Assembly (NCBI GenBank): GCA_963920525.1
Contig: OY986437.1
Span: 28,088,863-28,152,862 of the forward strand
DNA: 64,000 nt
Reading direction: 5' to 3'
From: Dichetophora obliterata
Taxonomy: Eukaryota > Arthropoda > Insecta > Diptera > Sciomyzidae
Part shown: positions 12,601-22,441 of the stretch, in pieces
Position numbering within the stretch: the stretch's first letter is position 1
Layout: each line of letters opens with the position of its first letter
The notes under the pieces: generated by a model
Seen by the model: only the letters and a program-made list of their open reading frames with translations
Told to the model about the DNA's origin: nothing
Database searches by the model: none
Program-made: the position numbers and the translations under genes

Positions 12601-15291
12601 ATAAGGTCGGAATATGATGCTGGTAACATGACATTGCTAGGCTTGCTTGATTTCTCTAAAGCTTTTGATAAAGTAAACCATAAATGTCTGTGTAAAAAAC
12701 TCAAGCTTTTATTTGGTTTCGGTGAGAGTGCTGTTAACTTATTGTCTAGTTATCTGTCAAATCGGTTGCAAAGAGTTAAAGTTGGGAATAAGTTCTCGCA
12801 GTATAAATCGGTACAATGTGGTGTTCCACAAGGTTCTATTCTTGGCCCACTATTGTTTTCCATATTTATTAATGACATTTTTTCTGTCTGCAAAAACTCA
12901 TCCGTTCATGCATATGCTGATTATGTTCAGTTGCATCTTTCTCGCCGTATTGGACAATTTGATAATCTCGCAAATGCCAGGCGTGTCTTTAAATTTTTTT
13001 GTGTCACAAGTGGTTTCTTCTTTGCTATACGTGCGGACAATTGAAACTTATTTAAATGTCGACGTACCGTTACTTCGGGTATGCCTACACCATGTTCTTC
13101 GTTTAATCTAATTTTTATTTCACGAGATGTGAGCAAAGGATCGCTACAGCTTATTCTGTGAATAATTCGGTCTGTCTTCTGGGGACTATTTCTTCCTATT
13201 GGATTTGCTGTTGACTTATGTTTTGCAATAGCTTTCATAGCATTGTATACCATCTTTCAAGAGCATCCAATCGTCCTTGCTTTTTCTGACATTGATCTTC
13301 CATCTCCAATATGAAATATTTGTCATGTTCGAAAAAATTCCAGCAATCGGCAGCACTTATTTCGGGCGAAAATTACGTTAGGGAACGGTTTATTTTTCAC
13401 TTTGTTTTCAACGGTGAATCTTTTTGAAGTTTTTTTTTTTGCTGTAGGAGTAAATCGACGAATAAGACTGTTAATAAGATCAAAATGTTAATAAGCCGCA
13501 TGCAGGATCAACCAGATATCGCAAGAGGGTTCGTAGACGAAAATTGTGGCGTGGTAGCAGCATTTTGGAAACTCAGTTTAACGATGGGCGGAACGGCAGA
13601 TTTTAGAATTTAGATTAAAAAAACCCTCTAACAATTTTTTTACAAATCACTCATCTTGATAAGCTCTTTGGCCACTCTCTCCATTGAAAAAAAGTATTGT
13701 ATACGAAAGTCGCATTAAAAGTTTGCTCAGGGTCGCTGTGTTATTAAAAATTCATGCAAATTTTTATTTGGTTTTTATAAAATCTATCTAGTTTCCACTC
13801 AGACTACACTAATCGCCACCATTTTTGTGATCGGGAAGCCACTGTTTGTTCCTATAGATTTCGGCCCGCTCAACACGAAATTCGCGATAAAATTTTTTTC
13901 TGTGGATAACCTATCCGAGATATATATTTTTGAATTTTTTACCCGATTTTTTTGGATATAAAGTCTATGCATTTTACCATACCTTCAGTTTTAATTGACC
14001 GATCACAGAAATTTTTTTCATTTTGGCGCATCGTGTAATTGTTTTATATGTTATTTCAAAGAATTTAATATAAAAACATTCTTTTATACATTGATATTAA
14101 TTTTGTTTATTTATAAATGTATTTGGCCTTAGTAATAAACATTTTAAAGTCGACTCTAAATTTAGTGTGAGCTTTTTGACACATCATTTTATAGAAATAA
14201 TGTAAGAAAAGCTCACACTAAATTTAGAGTCGACTTTAAAACGTTTATTACTAAGGCCCATTATTTTTAACATATATAAATATTTTTACCATATACTATA
14301 TGCCATCAGAAATGCCTCGGACTTCTGTAAAAACTGTAACTTCTAACACGAAGGGAAAATTTTGTTCACACTCGCTCTCACTCTCTTTTTTACATATTTT
14401 TACCATTTCATGCAAAAATTACGAGCGCGGGAACAGGCCTATATTAAGTTTTGATGCTTCATGTTATTAAATGTGCTCCGAAAAGGTTAAGAACCACTGT
14501 TCTAAGCTTACATTTTGTATTTCAGTCTATATGGCCTCAAAATCACCCGCCACCGCAAATGTCTTTTGCCGGCGGTGGACCACAACAGCAAGGTTCAAAT
14601 CCCAATCAGCCTCAAACAGCAGCTAATGCCGGTGATCCACACAACTACAATAATATTGGCAGCATACTAACGAATCTCATTGACAACAATCCCAATCCTA
14701 TGGAATACAATTTTGAATTGATGCAGCCAGCCGGCCCACAGTCCCAACAACAGCAGCAACAACAAAATACTCTTGCTTCCCATCAACAACAGCAGCAGCA
14801 CCATGCAGCAGCTACATACAGTCTGCAACCAACACCAGGTGCAGCGGGACTTTTGCGTCACACTTCAATTTATGGTAAACTTACAACGAGCTAACGCTGA
14901 TGCTTTCACTTATTAACACTTTAATTCCCTTGCAGACATATCTGAACAGCAAAAGAATAGCTTCCAGCCGTATCATCCACACGGTGCACACTCACTACCA
15001 CCTCATGCACTTTCGCATCATTCACTGGCACCAGCACATTTGCTGGCACCACCACCGCCACCACCACATCATCAGCACCAGCAGCAAACTGGCGTCTCAG
15101 TTGTGACACCACCGGCTGGACCATACGATCGTAGTGGCGGCTATTCAGTGGTGGTTGATGAAACTAAAACCGTACTGCCACCCATCAGTGACTACATGCA
15201 TCACCATCACCAACATGCTGCCAGCATGCAGCAGCAACATCAGCCACAACAGGACCTGCAGTCGGTCTATTACCCAGTGAAAAACGATTGA
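1..15291 (+). CDS. Q-rich nine-finger C2H2 zinc-finger protein (5' end outside window)
   Basis: Seven exons join in frame: 1-1257, 1332-1464, 5231-5688, 5761-5860, 5928-7417, 14526-14874 and 14936-15291. Every junction is GT-AG, and the sum is 4143 nt, or 1380 visible residues plus TGA. The frame is open from base 1, so the ATG at 79 is probably internal and the true start lies upstream. Order of parts: a Q/H-rich N-terminal region, a polyalanine run (about 840-870), an acidic stretch (about 955-1020), nine C2H2 fingers spread over exons 1-4 (first CLLC...H..., last CTYCEQTFKWKTH), a basic PKKVK stretch, then a very long Q/H/P-rich C-terminus in exons 5-7. Multiple fingers with Q-rich flanks suggest a nuclear DNA-binding transcriptional regulator; this is a family inference. 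I do not recognise the exact orthologue. Two introns are large (3.8 and 7.1 kb) and full of repeats. Confidence 0.9.
1465..5230 (+). other. Large repeat-bearing intron 2 of the zinc-finger gene
   Basis: This is non-coding and AT-rich. It holds a repeat shared with 26.8 kb (about 2960-3045), a tRNA-derived-looking stretch (about 2826-2900), a short palindrome at about 3169-3187, phrases with CACGCCC typical of degraded insect repeats, and five dispersed copies of an ACGTGNCAGT-like core between 3509 and 4693. I see no convincing gene. Confidence 0.6.
2826..2900 (-). repeat. Possible tRNA-derived (SINE-like) stretch
   Basis: On the minus strand a B-box-like GGTTTGAATCC is preceded by a plausible A-box region about 50 bases upstream. 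Cloverleaf pairing is poor, so this looks like a decayed tRNA-derived repeat and not a tRNA gene. Confidence 0.25.
5231..7417 (+). CDS. Zinc-finger gene, exons 3-5
   Basis: Exon 3 (5231-5688) carries fingers 4-8: YSCVEC, AICEVC, FECHIC, YVCDIC, CKCTLC, and the first half of finger 9 (CCTYCEQ). Exon 4 (5761-5860) completes finger 9 and adds a basic PKKVKRFSK stretch. Exon 5 (5928-7417) is about 500 codons of Q/H/S/P-rich sequence with several pure Q runs, ending CAG before GTAAGC. The small introns (72 and 67 bp) have clear acceptors. Several long ORFs on other frames and on the minus strand here are side products of the CAG/CAA repeats. Confidence 0.9.
7897..8510. mobile_element. Tc1/mariner-type non-autonomous element
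   Basis: The terminal inverted repeat is CAGTGATGTGAAAATAA at 7897 and its complement ends at 8510. Both ends are flanked by TA (7895-7896 and 8511-8512), the Tc1/mariner target. The 614-bp body has no transposase. CAGTG-type ends fit Tc1-like elements. Boundaries are read directly; the superfamily call is from termini plus the TA duplication. Confidence 0.8.
8540..8923. repeat. TTCGATAGT-rich degenerate array (left part)
   Basis: Many copies of TTCGATAG-like and ATTCGAAT motifs occur here. The array resumes at 10080-10160 after the TIR element at 8924-10034, so that element inserted into it. Confidence 0.5.
9235..9510 (-). pseudogene. Pyruvate carboxylase biotinyl-domain fragment
   Basis: The minus strand reads about 90 codons in one frame matching the C-terminal biotin carrier domain of pyruvate carboxylase: DKKAVKELHIHPKA, then NKNEVGAPMPG, DIRVKEGDKVEKGQPLVVL, the biotin motif as AIKM (normally AMKM, target Lys kept), and LEGDDLLMTVE followed by TAA. 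Relative to the family, two residues are missing after PMPG. Homology fades upstream of the DKKAV region, and there is no biotin carboxylase or carboxyltransferase domain, so it cannot encode a working enzyme. It lies wholly inside the TIR element at 8924-10034. It could have been captured from genomic DNA or arrived as a 5'-truncated retrocopy. Confidence 0.85.
9703..9940. mobile_element. Small palindromic MITE nested in the TIR element
   Basis: The left arm GTGGTCACAAGGAATAA at 9710 is mirrored by TTATTCCTTGTGACCAC ending at 9933. Homology continues inward for about 50 bases with mismatches, and outward into TATAT-rich flanks. No coding capacity. Confidence 0.65.
10040..10160. repeat. TTCGATAGT-rich array (right part)
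   Basis: This continues the array at 8540-8923, with three close TTCGATAGT copies between 10100 and 10140. Confidence 0.45.
10973..11947 (+). pseudogene. LINE endonuclease ORF remnant
   Basis: This 324-codon open stretch covers most of an exonuclease-endonuclease-phosphatase domain. The Asp of GDFN and the SDHD motif near the C-terminus are kept. The first residues are out of frame: the conserved opening VVNFNARS is readable just upstream in another frame, so a frameshift near 10985 has removed the true N-terminus. It would cut target DNA to prime reverse transcription in an intact element. Confidence 0.8.
12257..12330 (+). repeat. Short tandem duplication inside the LINE
   Basis: About 33 bases beginning AAATCATATTACCTC occur at 12260-12293 and again at 12298-12330, with period 38. 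This adds another frame break between endonuclease and RT. Confidence 0.8.
12377..13044 (+). pseudogene. LINE reverse transcriptase remnant
   Basis: Two overlapping frames (12377-12583 and 12529-13044) are joined by a frameshift near 12540. Palm motifs are visible: SKAFDKVNHK, QCGVPQGSILGPLL, and HAYADYVQL with the second catalytic Asp changed to Tyr. The tail after LSRRIGQFDNL is not RT and belongs to the adjoining antisense Tc1 sequence. Confidence 0.8.
12966..13320 (-). pseudogene. Tc1-like transposase N-terminal relic
   Basis: The minus strand from 13253 reads paired-like helix-turn-helix sequence of Tc1 transposases: DPLLTSREIKIRLNEE, VTVRRHLNKFQLSARIAKKK and LVTQKNLKTRLAFA. Upstream, a start-like MSEKARTI is followed by a stop. 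The DDE catalytic region is missing because the sequence abuts the LINE at about 12966. Only the DNA-binding half remains. Confidence 0.8.
14125..14258. repeat. Near-perfect foldback (MITE-like hairpin)
   Basis: Arms of about 51 bases (14125-14176 and 14208-14258) are nearly perfect reverse complements, starting GGCCTTAGTAATAAAC and containing TTTAAAGTCGACT, around a loop of about 31 bases. Transcribed as intron RNA it would form a long hairpin. No clear target duplication is visible. Confidence 0.8.
14526..15291 (+). CDS. Zinc-finger gene, exons 6-7 and stop
   Basis: Exon 6 (14526-14874) follows TTTCAG and exon 7 (14936-15291) follows CCCTTGCAG. They add Q/H/P-rich sequence including MEYNFELMQPAG and a C-terminus ending YYPVKND before TGA. 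Codon phase matches exon 5 (phase 0) and across the last intron (phase 1). The same Q/H/P composition as exon 5 supports assigning these exons to the same gene despite the 7.1-kb intron. Confidence 0.85.
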
Positions 15292-17130
15292 CAACTAAAG
15301 TAGGCAACAGTAACAAATGCAGCAATGCATGAACAGCAAAGGCGATGCCGATCACCAGTTCGACAGCAGCAACAGCTTAGTTGGTGGCCCTCATTAGCAG
15401 GCTCACCGCAAATATCACCGACCGCTGCTGTTGTTGCTGCGTCGATCGCGCAGCGTAATGGTGAATATTTCTAATGAGAGGCGAAATTAAATTACAATTT
15501 TTAATAAATCTATATAGAATATTTAACTATTAACTACAGATATGCATATATATATATATACATATATATAAATATAGTTTTTAACTGTAAAATTAAGAAA
15601 AGTCAAGTATCACAAACACAAACAAACACACACAAACAATAAACAAGCGTTGTGTCACACACATGCACACACACACATAACACAAAACTTCCCACACATT
15701 TACATCTCTATCTCTAAGATAAAAAATAAATATAATTTTTAACTGTTTGTTTAATCGAGTTATTTGTTGTAATACAAGAAATTTTAAACCCCAAAAGAAA
15801 AGAAAAAATCTCTAAAAACACACATTATGTTACACACATTATGTATAAATTATATGCATATTAATATTAATGCTAGATATGTAAGTCAGAACTACTCTTA
15901 AAAAGTTTTTAAATAAGTTATATGCTTTCATAAAATTTTACATACAAAAACACTAGAAAAAACAACAACAAAAGTTAGAAAGAGCAACAAATTACAAAAA
16001 AATATTGTAATTTTTTAAATTTTAAAACCATTTAATATTAATTTTAAGCGTAACGAATGGAACAACTCTAAGAAAATTATTTTTATTATAACAGTAATAA
16101 TATTTTGGTGTGCGCTTTTATTTTTTTTCTCGTATAAGAGATATGATTTTTTCATTGCTAAAATTTTTGCAATTTATTAAACAATTTATTTAAATGTGCA
16201 CTCACACACATACACACGCGCATGTATTCACCACACTAATTTTTATGACAATTTCAACTCGTAACTTAGATCAAAAGCTCGTTATGTTAATTGTTTACAT
16301 ATTTTACACATTTTAAATACATATTAAGATTTAATAATTGCAAGTTTTACAAAAAAAAAAATACAAATTTAGCTTAACCTTCAGATTACCCTTTTAGCCA
16401 AAACAAAACTCATCAATCTAGAATATCACCAGCAACCACTCCCTAATCTCACGTAATTTAACACTTTTGGCTTCCCTTTAAATTGTTTAATATTTGTCAT
16501 ATTTCTCAATACTTATAACTGTTATACTCATATTTTTGATGCTATTTTCAATTGTTCTTCAGCTGTATCTTGTTTTATTTGTTTTATAATATATATATAT
16601 ATATATATTTTAAATATATATATTAACATAAATATATTGTAAGCAGTACTAAACACAAAATCAGCAAAAAATCGTATATAAACAATAAGTGACAAAAACA
16701 CGTTAAATTAATTAATTAAGAAAGTACATAAACTAAAAACACAAAATTATATATATATATATAAATGATAATTTGTATTGGTATACAAAATAAAAAAAAA
16801 TTGATAAAAATTTGTATATTTAATAATAATTATAGTAAAATAAAGCGAATTCATAAAAAATATAAAATAAAATTGACGAAAGATCTATTTGAATTTGTTG
16901 TAAACCAAAGTTAAGATAGGTATTTCTTTAGACTTTCTGTTCGATCACCAAATTGCAGAAATCTCGACTCACAAATGTTTCTTAATTTTCATCAAAATTG
17001 AAAAAAAAATTCACTTATTTTGAATCTCTCTAATAAGGGACTAAAGAAAGAAATACAAAGATATTCGGTATTTGACCGAATAATGAACGAATAAGAAAAA
17101 TTTATAGAAAATTTACTCTAAAAATGTTAA
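15292..17130 (+). other. 3' UTR and AT-rich flank of the zinc-finger gene
   Basis: After the stop there is GC-richer UTR to about 15480, then very AT-rich DNA with CA-rich stretches (15600-15700), (TA)n runs (about 15545-15570 and 16589-16608) and many AATAAA hexamers. I see no second gene. Confidence 0.6.
15503..15643 (+). terminator. Candidate polyadenylation signals of the zinc-finger gene
   Basis: AATAAA hexamers occur at 15503-15508 and 15638-15643, about 210 and 350 bases after the stop codon. More occur further on in the AT-rich 3' flank, so the real cleavage site cannot be chosen from sequence alone. Confidence 0.4.
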
Positions 17131-17299
17131 CCCTTTTAGTGGTGACGTAAACTTTTAGCACTACCAGTAACGTGGGGTCTCACAGGTTCCTTTAGGTACT
17201 TTATTGCTTGATTTTTAAATAAATACTAATCATCTTTCAAAAAAACTACAAACGTTGGCTTATAAAAGTAAAATTAAAGAAATAAATGTGTAAACAATA

Positions 17300-18362
17300 C
17301 AGAGCTGTAAAAGAATGCATTCAATTTGATTTTATTCACAAAGAATTAAATCAGTGAATAACGAAATAATAATGCATTCAATGAATGCAACATTGATGTT
17401 TAAATAAAACTTTTAATTAATTAATTTTTTAAAAAATGATTGATTATTCATTTCAATTATTCATTTCCGTTATTCAGAATAATGAATCAATTTTTTTATT
17501 AATTTGAATGCTATTCGCAAAGAATGCAATTCACAAAGAATTTCAGAATTTTCAAGTATTGTGTTTTTATTCATTATTAATTTTTTATTCATGAATTTTT
17601 TATTCATTTGTTATTCATTATTTATTTTTTATTCATTCATTTGTTATTCATTATTATTTTTATATTCATTATTAATTTTTTATTCATTACGCACGTATTT
17701 TTCATTATTAATTTTTAATTCATTATTCATTTTTTATTAATTATTCACTTTTTATTCATTTGTTATTAATTTTATATTTATGACTTAGGACTAAAATGAA
17801 TAAAAAATTAATAATGTATAACAAATGAATAATGAATACAAAATTAATAATGAATTAAAAATTAATAATGAATAAAAAATGAATAATGAATAAAAATTAA
17901 TAATGAACAAAAAATTAATAATGAATAAAAAAAGAATAATTGAAAATTCTGAAATTCTTTGTGAATTGTATTTATTGTGAATAGCATTCAAATAAATAAA
18001 AAAAATCGATTCATTATTCTAAATAACGAAAATTAATAATTGAAATGAATAATTAATTAGGTATGTTCTTCATTCCACTTCCGAGTGGAAGTTAAAATAA
18101 ATCATAATTGTATTCGGTATTTGATGTTCTATACATAACTTTTTTCGTAAATAAAATTGATTATATTAATAAACTAAATAAAATGCAAAACGAAAAAGTG
18201 ATATGTAGAACACAAAGTATCGAATTTAATTATGATTTATTTTCACTTCCACTTGGAAGTGAATTGCAGAACATGCCTGAATAATTTTTTTAAAAATGAA
18301 TGTGAATTAAAATTTGTATTTATAAATCAATTCTGAATATGAATGCCGATTTTACAGCTCTG
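17300..18362. mobile_element. hAT-like foldback element nested in the TTAA element
   Basis: The TIR CAGAGCTGTAAAA begins at 17300 and its inverted copy ends at 18362. Perfect 8-bp duplications AAACAATA lie at 17292-17299 and 18363-18370, the size made by hAT transposases. Most of the interior is one long imperfect palindrome centred near 17780, built from ATTCATTATTAATTTTT-like units. The apparent ORFs there are by-products of this low complexity. Confidence 0.85.
18061..18279. mobile_element. MITE nested inside the hAT-like element
   Basis: Inverted ends GTATGTTCTTCATTCCACTT and the matching AAGTGAATTGCAGAACATGC share further inverted homology (AAATAAATCATAATT) for about 70 bases each side. 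It interrupts the right arm of the larger palindrome. Confidence 0.65.
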
Positions 18363-18684
18363 AAACAATAGCCTTTTCTTTTAGTTTAAAAAATTTAATG
18401 CACAAGAAACAGGTACTTTTTAGGTACTTTGCAGTCATCATTGGCATATGATATTTTTTTAACTAAATTGAAACTTTTCACAGTCCCCGATCAAATTATA
18501 AATTATGTTTATTTACTTACCAATTTCTGGACGAAACCACCATGTCTCTTCACGGTCGTTTAGCAATTAAAAGCACTTACTTCTTTCCGTGCTGCTTAGC
18601 GACGAAGGTAGGGGGAAACCATGTGATTCTCGGAAATTGCAACAAGAGGGCCTGTAAGACTCCACGTCACCACTGAAAGGTTAA

Positions 18685-19362
18685 TTTTCCAATGAAAAAA
18701 GTCTTTGGGAATACATTTGAGAATGTAATACATTTTAGACTTTTCTAATGATTGGTTTTCACTATGTCATTTTAAGTGGTTAGTTGGTGTTAATCAAGTT
18801 GGCAAAATTTATCCAAAAACTGAATAACAGAAAAACGAGTACTGAAATTTCACACATAAAATTGGTTGGTTTTTACATTAAAAATGTCCCAAAAACAATA
18901 CACAACACAAATTTCGCTCAAAGAAGAGGCAAAATCAAACTTTTTTAATATTTAGGTGACTTCCGAAAACTAGGCTTCCCTAGATTAAGAAAAATCTACG
19001 AGACCCTTGGACGAAGAAGTTATTATTTGACCAAAATCATTTAAGATTTTATAACGCCATCACCAATTGATTCTTTTTAAAACAGTATGTTTAACTATAA
19101 AAGTCGCATCAGCGGATGGACGATTACAAATATTACTGTCTGGTCGAACTTCACGACCTTTTCGTTGAAACGACGCTAGTCGAATCATACAATCTTTTTG
19201 GCCGTTTATAAATAAAAAACCCTTCCCTTTTCTTTTTCAAGTATGGTGGCCAAAATAATAAGAGCAAGTATCTTATTGCAAGTATATGTTTATTATTTCA
19301 TAGCATACTTCTAGGTGGATCTAGCGAAAAACATTGTATTTCTTTTATTGTATTACATTTTC
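18685..19362. other. Intergenic, nothing recognised
   Basis: AT-rich intergenic DNA. I see no ORF with protein-like composition and no clear TIR pair. Confidence 0.5.
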
Positions 19363-19370
19363 ATCAAAAC

Positions 19371-19585
19371 CATAGTAAAATTAGACAAGATAGTGTTAGG
19401 GCGGAGAGCCGGTGACCGAAACTGTCAAAAGGAAGTGTACAGCTCATACAAAATCTGCAACCGATGAGAATGCGATAAGGAAGCAAAAATAGGTAAGAAC
19501 AGCAAAATGGTTGAAATTGACAGTTGTGGTCACTAAGAAAGAGAGCACATTCAGACCTAACACTACCTTGTCTAGTTTTACCATG
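19371..19585. mobile_element. P-like MITE, copy 1
   Basis: The inverted ends are CATAGTAAAATTAGACAAG (left) and the complement of CATGGTAAAACTAGACAAGG (right). Perfect 8-bp duplications ATCAAAAC lie at 19363-19370 and 19586-19593. CAT-initial TIRs of about 30 bp with 8-bp duplications recall P-element ends. The 215-bp body is non-coding. Confidence 0.8.
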
Positions 19586-19669
19586 ATCAAAACCATTTTA
19601 TTTTCGAGTCATTTAGCAAAAAGCCTTTACTTTTGTTTGCAGATGTCAAGCTTTTAGTGGACATAAGAG

Positions 19670-19843
19670 CATGGCATGGTGACCGAAACTGTCAAAACGA
19701 AGTTGAAATTTCATACAAAATCTGCAACCAATGAGAATGCAATATGAAAGCAAAAATACCAAAAATTTCTGAGTTTGACAGTTGTGGTCACTAAGAAAGA
19801 GAGCACATTCAGCCCTAACAATTACTTGTATAGTTATGCTATG
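19670..19843. mobile_element. P-like MITE, copy 2 (left end deleted)
   Basis: It shares its core with the element at 19371 (GTGACCGAAACTGTCAAAA, then TTGTGGTCACTAAGAAAGAG). Perfect 8-bp duplications CATAAGAG lie at 19662-19669 and 19844-19851. The left TIR is shortened to CATGGCATGG; the right TIR is intact and ends GCTATG. Confidence 0.8.
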
Positions 19844-20429
19844 CATAAGAGTGCAAAAGTAATTGGAATTAATTTGGTTATATGTTAAGAGTGGAAAATT
19901 TTAAAAAATAATCTACATGCGTCTTGTATTTATTTTTGAGCTGTGATAAGTTTTTAAAAATATTTGTGAACCTACCATAGGTCGGGCAAAGCATTGTTCT
20001 AAAAGAAAAAAGATTAATAATTCAAATGCGAAACAGAGCCAAAACGTACAAATTTATTTCAAATCGTCATTGGAAATAAAAAAGACGTAAGTTACGTTTA
20101 AAAAATTTTGCAGGAAATGCAAAAACTTTCTAAATTTCTCAAGCGCTTGCACTGATGCCTTTTAGAATTTTGATAATAAAAACGTTTTTAGTTGCAGGCG
20201 TGTAAAATTTTGCAGGAACATGTATTTTGATACGGTGCATTATAATCAATAAAAAAAATTTAATTTTGACTTTTTGGTAACTTACGGCTTTTTTCATTTC
20301 ATATGACAAAATGCTATTAACCGGTCTTCATGTGTTACAGCTAAATAATACAAAGAGAAGGATTCAGTGATAAACAAAACTAAAACTACAGGATTTAAAA
20401 AACCGCATCTTTATTTGATAAGGGCATAG

Positions 20430-20615
20430 TTAAAAAGCTGTTAAGGATCTATTCATCACATCGTCGGCCATGTAAAGAAACTTGGGATTGGATATTAGCT
20501 CCAGAGCGATCAGCAGACATTTGCATGAAAATAATTTACACGAACGATAGCAAGAAAGGTTCCTCTACTAAGCGCTAAGAACATCAAGCAACGGATTATT
20601 GCTAATACCAACCAA
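20430..20615 (+). pseudogene. Tc1-like transposase relic
   Basis: One frame reads LGLDISSRAISRHLHENN and then, after disruptions, RKVPLLSAKNIKQRI, matching the second helix-turn-helix and linker of Tc1 transposases. Stops and frameshifts are present and no TIRs were found nearby. Confidence 0.6.
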
Positions 20616-21912
20616 GTTTTTACCAATAAACAAAATTGGAAATTCTGTAATCCGAGGAAACAAAAATTTAGAAAAAAATTTCACATTCTGTGTATTACAA
20701 TATTGAAATTAATTCTCAAATTAACATTATCATTTAGTTTTTACTCAATTTATCATGTTTCCATTCCAATAGTTTTTATTTATTTCAAAGAACTTTTTAT
20801 ATATTAAAATTTCTTTGCTAACTTACTTGTAAACAGCTGACTTTAAGCAGTTTGATACTTTTACCAGAAGAAATTTCTCGGACTAAAACTTGCAACTTTT
20901 GACAGGAAGGGGATATTTTTTACTCTTTCGATTGCCGTTATTTCGAGTAAGCAAACGCTTATTTGAAAACTATTGTGACCATAACTGTATATATTTTTGA
21001 GGATGTATTATATTTAGTATAAACCCAAATGTACCTATAAAAATGGCATTCGCATCATGAGAAAAGTGGTATAGTTTTTATAACCATCGGTGCGCAAAAC
21101 GCTAATCTCAATAAATGCGCATGATCCCATATCATTCTAATCTTTTAAACTTCAAGGATATAACACAAGTTACAAAAATTTCACTATGGGGAAATTTTAA
21201 TATATGGGCATTTCCGTGGCTACGCACATGACAGTCGTACGACTTAAATGAGAGGAAAAACAAAGAAAAATTAAACTTACAACCTTCTTATTTGGATTTT
21301 TCAATAGTTTATTAAGGTCGCTATACAAGGTGTAAAAGCGAAGAGTTGTCAAAAGTTCGACTCTTAGATAGAAGCCACAAAAAATGATACGTTACGTGAC
21401 AAAAAATAGAAGGGGTTTTTGTCTGCATCAATATTAATTGAAAAATATGCGAAGCCTGCAAGAGTATTTTTATGAAAGTTTTTTAATATAATATGGAATA
21501 ATGTTGCTACGTATTCATAGTTGTTTCATTGAAAAATCTTTTTTAATTATTTTCATACAAACCATAATATGACAGGTTACGTGTTATATGTTACGTGACA
21601 GATTTTTCCCTTCAAAGAAATACAAATATTTTAAGGTTTTATTTATTTAATTGAACTGGAAAAAAATATCAAGTGTAATTCTGAACCGTAGCAATCGAAA
21701 ACTGAAAAAAATTTAATTAAACTTTGTATTATACGAGTATTTATTATACTTATAAAATTCCAACTTTTGTTAAAATTTGTCAACTTTTGTCATTATTTTT
21801 CAACTTTTGTTGCCATTCATCAAGTTTGCTGCCATTTTTTAAAATTAAAATTGAAATCAGCTCTCAGTACTCTCACAATATAAATGTAAACTTTTTTCTC
21901 TATTACGGAGGC
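20616..21912. other. Intergenic AT-rich DNA
   Basis: No gene seen. It contains further ACGTGACA-like motifs (about 21393, 21575 and 21593) resembling those in the zinc-finger gene's intron 2. Confidence 0.5.
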
Positions 21913-21916
21913 TTAA

Positions 21917-22155
21917 CCGTAGTCCTACGTTGAGAAAAACTTTTAAATTCCACTTTGAGGTGTAGATGAGGAATTGAAGTTTTTATATATTTTTAAAAAA
22001 TTTATAATTGAGATACTACAAGGAACATGATTTCGGTTTACACTTAGCATAAAATAAAAATCATGTAAGCTTGTTTTTATCCCAAAACAAAACGATTTTG
22101 GAAATATATAAAAATTAAAAAATATGTAGTTTTCTACACCAACGTAGAACTACGG
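21917..22155. mobile_element. TTAA-flanked MITE
   Basis: CCGTAGTCCTACGTTG follows TTAA (21913-21916), and CAACGTAGAACTACGG precedes TTAA (22156-22159). The 239-bp body is non-coding. TTAA duplication suggests mobilisation by a piggyBac-like transposase. Confidence 0.75.
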
Positions 22156-22317
22156 TTAAAAGAATTTTAAGTAACATTTAATTTTTCAGTCGTGGTAGAC
22201 CTTTTGGCGGAAATGACCATATGTAGATTTTCCAAAATTACCAAATTCAACTTCAGATACTCCAAAAATCTCTCTTTTAACAAATTGTATATAAATATAC
22301 AATTATATCGTATCTGA

Positions 22318-22390
22318 AATAAGTTGGCACAAACAAAAGTATTTTTTAAACTCTTTACAGTCACTGAAAATGTGCCAACTTATTTGGGAC
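22318..22390. repeat. Short inverted repeat near the CDK5RAP3 3' end
   Basis: AAATAAGTTGGCACA (about 22319) and TGTGCCAACTTATTT (about 22370) form arms around about 40 bases. It lies just beyond the 3' end of the minus-strand gene. Confidence 0.5.
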
Positions 22391-22441
22391 AAGTAATAAA
22401 TATATATGCTAATCAATAATTTGTTTTTTAAAATTTGCATA

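Larger units (their letters stand above)
10506..12965 (+). mobile_element. Decayed non-LTR retrotransposon (CR1/jockey-like)
   Basis: Parts in order: an ORF1 C-terminal tail (about 10590-10740, with YRGSIFIRMEK and, after a frameshift, NSVDDLHKTIDGFS); an APE-type endonuclease (about 10960-11900, motifs SETWLSD, CGDFNVNLLS, SLLDYFIVSD and LSDHDLIFC); a damaged linker; and a reverse transcriptase (about 12380-12960, motifs DFSKAFDKVNHK, GVPQGSILGPLLFSIFIND, then YADY). The catalytic YADD box reads YADY, and several frameshifts and stops separate the parts. The 3' end is missing, replaced by a Tc1 relic at about 12966. The element is dead. Confidence 0.85.
7418..14525 (+). other. 7.1-kb intron 5 packed with mobile DNA
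   Basis: This is the intron between zinc-finger exons 5 and 6. 7418-7896, 10161-10505, 13321-14124 and 14259-14525 hold AT-rich DNA with no gene I can support. The rest is covered by the transposon, pseudogene and repeat entries below. Confidence 0.7.
17131..18680. mobile_element. TTAA-flanked (piggyBac-like) non-autonomous element
   Basis: The left end CCCTTTTAGTGGTGACGT follows TTAA at 17127-17130. The right end is the inverted copy (ACGTCACCACTGAAAGG) directly before TTAA at 18681-18684. TTAA duplication with C-rich ends fits piggyBac-like elements. Without the nested hAT element the body is about 480 bp and non-coding. Confidence 0.8.

Noticed and set aside
17504..17991. Two small hydrophobic ORFs (F/L/I/Y-rich)
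   Set aside because: Products of ATTCATTATT-type low-complexity palindrome inside a hAT-like element.
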